NCBI GenBank assembly: GCA_030678995.1
Contig: JAUXTQ010000011.1
Span: forward strand, 1-64,000
Origin: Caulobacter sp.
GTDB lineage: Bacteria > Pseudomonadota > Alphaproteobacteria > Caulobacterales > Caulobacteraceae
DNA length: 64,000 nucleotides
Reading direction: 5' to 3'
Shown here: one piece after another, positions 62,568 to 64,000 of the stretch
Numbering within the stretch: position 1 is the stretch's first letter
Layout of the letters: every line of letters begins with the position of its first letter
Position numbers and translations under genes: made by a program
The notes under the pieces: generated by a model
Seen by the model: only the letters and a program-made list of their open reading frames with translations
The model's database searches: none
Told to the model about the DNA's origin: nothing

Positions 62568-63215
62568 ATGGACGACAAATCCATCAAGGGACTGGTGCTC
62601 GACGAACTGGAATGGGAACCGAGCATCGACGCCGCCGACATCGGCGTGACTGTCGAGGCCGGCATCGTGCGGCTCACCGGCCATGTCGCCAACTACGCTC
62701 AGAAGCTTGCCGCCGAAACGGCCGTGAAACGGGTCAAGGGCGTGCGGGGCTATGTCGAGGACCTGGAAATCCGCCCATTCGCGCCCTCGTTCACGGACGA
62801 GGCAATCGCCGGGCGAGTGGCCAACATGCTCGATTGGGACGTCACGGTTCCGAAGGGGTCGGTGAAGACCAAGGTCGAGAGCGGCGTCGTGACGCTCAGC
62901 GGCCAGGTCGACTGGCAGTACCAGCGGACGGCGGCCGAACAGACCGTGCGCGGCCTCAAGGGCGTGCGCGGGGTAGGCAACCAGATCCAGGTGAAGCCCC
63001 ACCTCCAGGCCGCGGACATCAAGCGCCGCATCGAGGACGCCCTGAAGCGCCAGGCCGACCTCGAGGCCGACAAGATCCGGGTAAGCGTCGATGGGGACAA
63101 GGTCCGCCTCGACGGCAAGGTGAAGGCCTGGTTCGAGCGTGACCTGGCCGAACGCGCGGCCTGGGGCGCCCCTGGCGTCCGGGCGGTCGACGACCACGTG
63201 ACCGTCGGCTTCTAG
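62568..63215 (+). CDS. BON domain protein, three domains
   Basis: A 215-residue protein with three BON domains, about residues 5-65 (GVTVEAGIVRLTGHVANYAQ), 78-140 (KVESGVVTLSGQVDWQYQR) and 150-212 (RVSVDGDKVRLDGKVKAWFE). No signal peptide. ATG 62568 has GGAG seven bases upstream. This three-BON type is common in stress regulons with Hsp20 and universal stress proteins. Confidence 0.88.
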   Translation: MDDKSIKGLVLDELEWEPSIDAADIGVTVEAGIVRLTGHVANYAQKLAAETAVKRVKGVRGYVEDLEIRPFAPSFTDEAIAGRVANMLDWDVTVPKGSVKTKVESGVVTLSGQVDWQYQRTAAEQTVRGLKGVRGVGNQIQVKPHLQAADIKRRIEDALKRQADLEADKIRVSVDGDKVRLDGKVKAWFERDLAERAAWGAPGVRAVDDHVTVGF

Positions 63216-63330
63216 CTGGTAGCTGGCGGGGCGGGCGTCGTCGCCGCACCGAGGGACGACGCCCGCTCCCGTCGCTGGCCCTGAAGTCCGTCCGGCCAGC
63301 GGCTTCGCCCGCCAGTCCAGGATAGCCGTC

Positions 63331-64000
63331 ATGCCCGGCAGCCAGACCATCACTCCTGTATTCATTCCACCGACGCTTTTGGAGGGGGACCTCCGCTCAC
63401 CCGCCCGACCCACGGGCGTGGTGATCTTCGCTCATGGCAGCGGATCCAGCCGGTTCAGCCCCCGCAACCAGCAAGTCGCCCGGGCCCTCGCCGAGGCCAG
63501 CATGGCAAGCCTTCTGCTCGACCTGCTGACCGAGGGCGAAGCGCTGCTGCGGGCCAACGTCTTCGACATCGACCTGCTCGCCTCGCGGGTGGTCAACGCG
63601 ATCGACTGGGTCCGACAGCAACCGGAACTGGCGTCCTTGCCGGTCGGCCTGTTCGGCGCCAGCACCGGCGCGGCGGCCGCTCTCAGGGCAGCTGCAGCGC
63701 GGCCGAGACTCGTCGCGGCGGTCGTCTCCCGGGGCGGGCGGCCGGACCTGGCGAACGGGGCGTTGGACCGGGTGACCGCGCCGACCCTGCTGATCGTCGG
63801 CGAACGGGACGAACCGGTGCTCACATGGAACCATCAGGCCCGGCTTCGGCTGGCGGTACCCTCGAGGCTGGAGGTCATTCCCGGCGCGACCCATCTGTTC
63901 GAGGAGCCCGGGGCGCTGGACCAGGTCATCCGGCTCGCGGTCGCCTGGTTTCGGGAATGGCTGCAGACGGAGGTCGACGCGGTCTCAACCGCCGGGCGGG
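63331..64000 (+). CDS. alpha/beta hydrolase (dienelactone hydrolase-like), partial at window end
   Basis: An open frame of 223 codons running off the window without a stop. It reads TGVVIFAHGSGSSRFSPRNQ (oxyanion-side HG), LPVGLFGASTGAAAALRAAA (nucleophile Ser in GASTG), LLIVGERDEPV (acid Asp) and IPGATHLFEEPGALD (His), a complete alpha/beta-hydrolase triad. Such genes often stand next to a phosphoribosyltransferase gene in stress clusters, but the neighbour lies outside the window. No FixK-type box was found just upstream. Confidence 0.82.
   Translation, partial: MPGSQTITPVFIPPTLLEGDLRSPARPTGVVIFAHGSGSSRFSPRNQQVARALAEASMASLLLDLLTEGEALLRANVFDIDLLASRVVNAIDWVRQQPELASLPVGLFGASTGAAAALRAAAARPRLVAAVVSRGGRPDLANGALDRVTAPTLLIVGERDEPVLTWNHQARLRLAVPSRLEVIPGATHLFEEPGALDQVIRLAVAWFREWLQTEVDAVSTAGR

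Noticed and set aside
1-64000. CRISPR arrays, IS elements, tRNA or rRNA genes
   Set aside because: I looked for regularly spaced repeats, transposase motifs and tRNA-like cloverleaves and found none that I could support by reading.

Overview
The window is high-GC DNA with dense, mostly operon-packed genes. The order rpsF-rpsR-rplI, dnaB, alr, then radA, cvpA-purF, der, bamB and panB, together with the protein sequences, suggests an alphaproteobacterium, most likely of the Caulobacteraceae (Caulobacter/Phenylobacterium group). That placement is inference from gene order and family resemblance; no rRNA or tRNA gene was seen.

Region 1 (1-12.4 kb, mostly plus strand) is core housekeeping: three ribosomal proteins closed by a UUCG-loop terminator, replicative helicase DnaB interrupted by a 348-residue intein, alanine racemase, a Yip1-like membrane protein, RadA, CvpA-PurF, a bile-acid-symporter-like transporter, a tandem universal stress protein and an SDR oxidoreductase. 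Region 2 (12.4-21.3 kb, minus strand) holds Der, a BamB-like lipoprotein with its TPR membrane partner, PanB (apparently with a CTG start), two tandem copies of a three-gene ECF sigma cassette, an ArsC-like protein and a GST. Region 3 (21.4-30.5 kb) holds DUF6880, an EcKinase-like phosphotransferase, an alcohol dehydrogenase, nitronate monooxygenase and a tight four-gene operon (lipoprotein metallopeptidase, DUF3024-like, SWIM protein, nucleotidyltransferase-like).

Region 4 (30.7-64 kb) looks like a low-oxygen/dormancy stress island: DUF302 and Spy-like proteins, an orphan AbiEi-type antitoxin, Hsp20, an acsA / 2-oxoacid dehydrogenase E1-E2 / acyl carrier protein operon, a site-2 protease with CBS domains, PolX, a ribosome-hibernation factor fused to a cold-shock domain with three small companions, a 2847-residue cyclic beta-glucan synthase, a formate dehydrogenase catalytic subunit, the NAD-salvage trio pncB-pncA-prs, a COG2187-type phosphotransferase, two BON-domain proteins and an alpha/beta hydrolase cut by the window edge.

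The unifying signal is a 14-bp palindrome of the FNR/FixK type (TTGAT-N4-ATCAA). I find seven copies matching TTGA-N6-TCAA and three near variants. Nearly all are intergenic, most centred about 60-80 bases before a start codon. They precede the universal stress gene at 10721, the Spy-like gene, hsp20, acsA, site-2 protease/PolX (one shared site), the hibernation operon, the glucan synthase, pncB and both BON genes. This suggests one Crp/Fnr-family regulator, not encoded here, controls most of region 4.

Other points worth a second look are the class 3 (W-C-T) architecture of the DnaB intein, the fdh gene lying between two imperfect 80-bp direct repeats that carry an intact and a decayed FixK box, and the E1/E2/ACP operon lacking an E3 gene.
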